Source: Streptomyces sp. Tue 6430 (GTDB lineage: Bacteria > Actinomycetota > Actinomycetes > Streptomycetales > Streptomycetaceae). From it: a stretch of 64,000 nt of DNA. The DNA lies in assembly GCA_021568835.1 (NCBI GenBank), contig JAKGSH010000010.1:5766001-5830000 (forward strand), written 5' to 3'. The notes under the pieces were generated by a model. It saw nothing but the letters and a program-made list of their open reading frames with translations, was not told the DNA's origin and did no database searches. A program made the position numbers and the translations under genes. This document shows positions 63,632-64,000 of the stretch, piece after piece; position 1 is the first letter of the stretch, and each line of letters starts with the position of its first letter.

Positions 63632-64000
63632 GTGGGTGGGACCACTCTGGTGCAGGAAGACCTGCACGACGGAGCGCGGAGCGCACCGGCGACGGCACCT
63701 CCACCGCCCGCCGCGCCCGAGGCCGCCCGGCATGCCGGGCCGAGCCCCCGCCGGGTGCGGCTGGTCTTCTTCGCGCTCATGCTCGCGCTGCTCCTCGCGG
63801 CGCTGGAGCAGATGATCGTCGCCACCGCCCTGCCGAAGATCGTCGGCGAACTGCACGGCCTGGACAGGATGTCCTGGGCGATCACCGCCTACCTGCTCAC
63901 CGCCACCGTCGGACTGCCGGTCTACGGCAAGCTCGGCGACCTCCTCGGCCGCAAGGGCGTCTTCCAGTTCGCGATCGTCGTCTTCGTCGTCGGCTCCGCG
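63632..64000 (+). CDS. MFS drug transporter, DHA2 (EmrB/QacA) type, 3' end outside window
   Basis: 123 codons visible. After a Pro/Ala-rich cytoplasmic tail (~45 residues) comes helix 1 LVFFALMLALLLAALEQMIV with the family motif (A/L)LEQMIVATALP (motif D1 of 14-TMS exporters, LDxTIVNVALP-like), then SWAITAYLLTATVGLPVYGK and motif A GKLGDLLGRKGVF. GTG 63632 has GAGGGGAG six bases upstream; a second GTG lies eight codons on. Substrate unknown. Confidence 0.85.
   Translation, partial: MGGTTLVQEDLHDGARSAPATAPPPPAAPEAARHAGPSPRRVRLVFFALMLALLLAALEQMIVATALPKIVGELHGLDRMSWAITAYLLTATVGLPVYGKLGDLLGRKGVFQFAIVVFVVGSA

Overview
The window is high-GC actinobacterial DNA that I read as a Streptomyces chromosome. 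Codon third positions are strongly G/C-biased, GTG and TTG starts occur, Tat and Sec exported enzymes are present, and gene families typical of streptomycetes are found (gamma-butyrolactone-receptor-like TetR, TPR-CHAT, Rv2578c-type radical SAM, the ethylmalonyl-CoA operon). I see no rRNA, tRNA, CRISPR array or complete insertion sequence.

Layout. 1-6368: a PucR-type regulator (start cut by the window edge) and a nitrogen-salvage operon with an N-carbamoyl-beta-alanine amidohydrolase, dihydropyrimidinase, F420-type LLM oxidoreductase and NCS1 permease. 6486-8773: a secreted protein, a scar of AraC and IS3-type remnants, and a conserved unknown. 8832-15020: a small CxxC protein, a membrane protein, a large TPR-CHAT protease-like protein and a convergent TPR protein. 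15091-23510: truncated genes, a gamma-glutamyltransferase homologue, an inositol-phosphatase family protein, a phytoene-desaturase-like oxidoreductase, a macro-domain protein, a HAD hydrolase, a TetR regulator and a membrane protein. 23771-34819: exported GH2 beta-galactosidase with a LamG domain, dihydrolipoamide dehydrogenase, an ArsR / P1B-4 ATPase metal efflux pair, and a DNA-alkylation repair pair (Ada-AlkA and Ogt). 35065-40065: exported pectate lyase, orphan VapB-like antitoxin, Nudix hydrolase, ADP-ribosylglycohydrolase, glycerate kinase. 40240-46683: LuxR remnant, small secreted protein, lower-GC spacer, ABC exporter (ATPase plus large permease), GT-C membrane glycosyltransferase. 46770-48275: pssA-psd (phosphatidylethanolamine synthesis). 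48444-57786: the ethylmalonyl-CoA pathway operon (ccr, ecm, mcl, mch, mcd, all minus strand), its likely TetR regulator, and a double 3-hydroxyacyl-CoA dehydrogenase. 58185-64000: HEAT-repeat protein, GNAT and RidA pair, S33 tripeptidyl aminopeptidase, a radical SAM protein behind a LexA box, an SRPBCC protein and the start of an MFS transporter.

A property of the sequence that any reader must know: at least 25 reading frames are interrupted by what look like single-base deletions, nearly all inside short G or C runs. Restoring one base at each run gives full-length proteins whose lengths are whole codons. I therefore annotate these genes as one CDS each and regard the breaks as sequencing or assembly undercalls, not decay. 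True decay is limited to the AraC/IS3 scar (7497-7917), a PQQ glucose dehydrogenase stub (15091-15480), a 15664-15849 stub and a LuxR remnant (40249-40410).

Regulatory signals are unusually legible: a LexA box, an ArsR-type operator, a promoter with twin AAGCGCTT operators two helical turns apart, a ccr promoter with a palindrome between -35 and -10, and six genes with the leaderless arrangement TANNNT, six bases, start codon.
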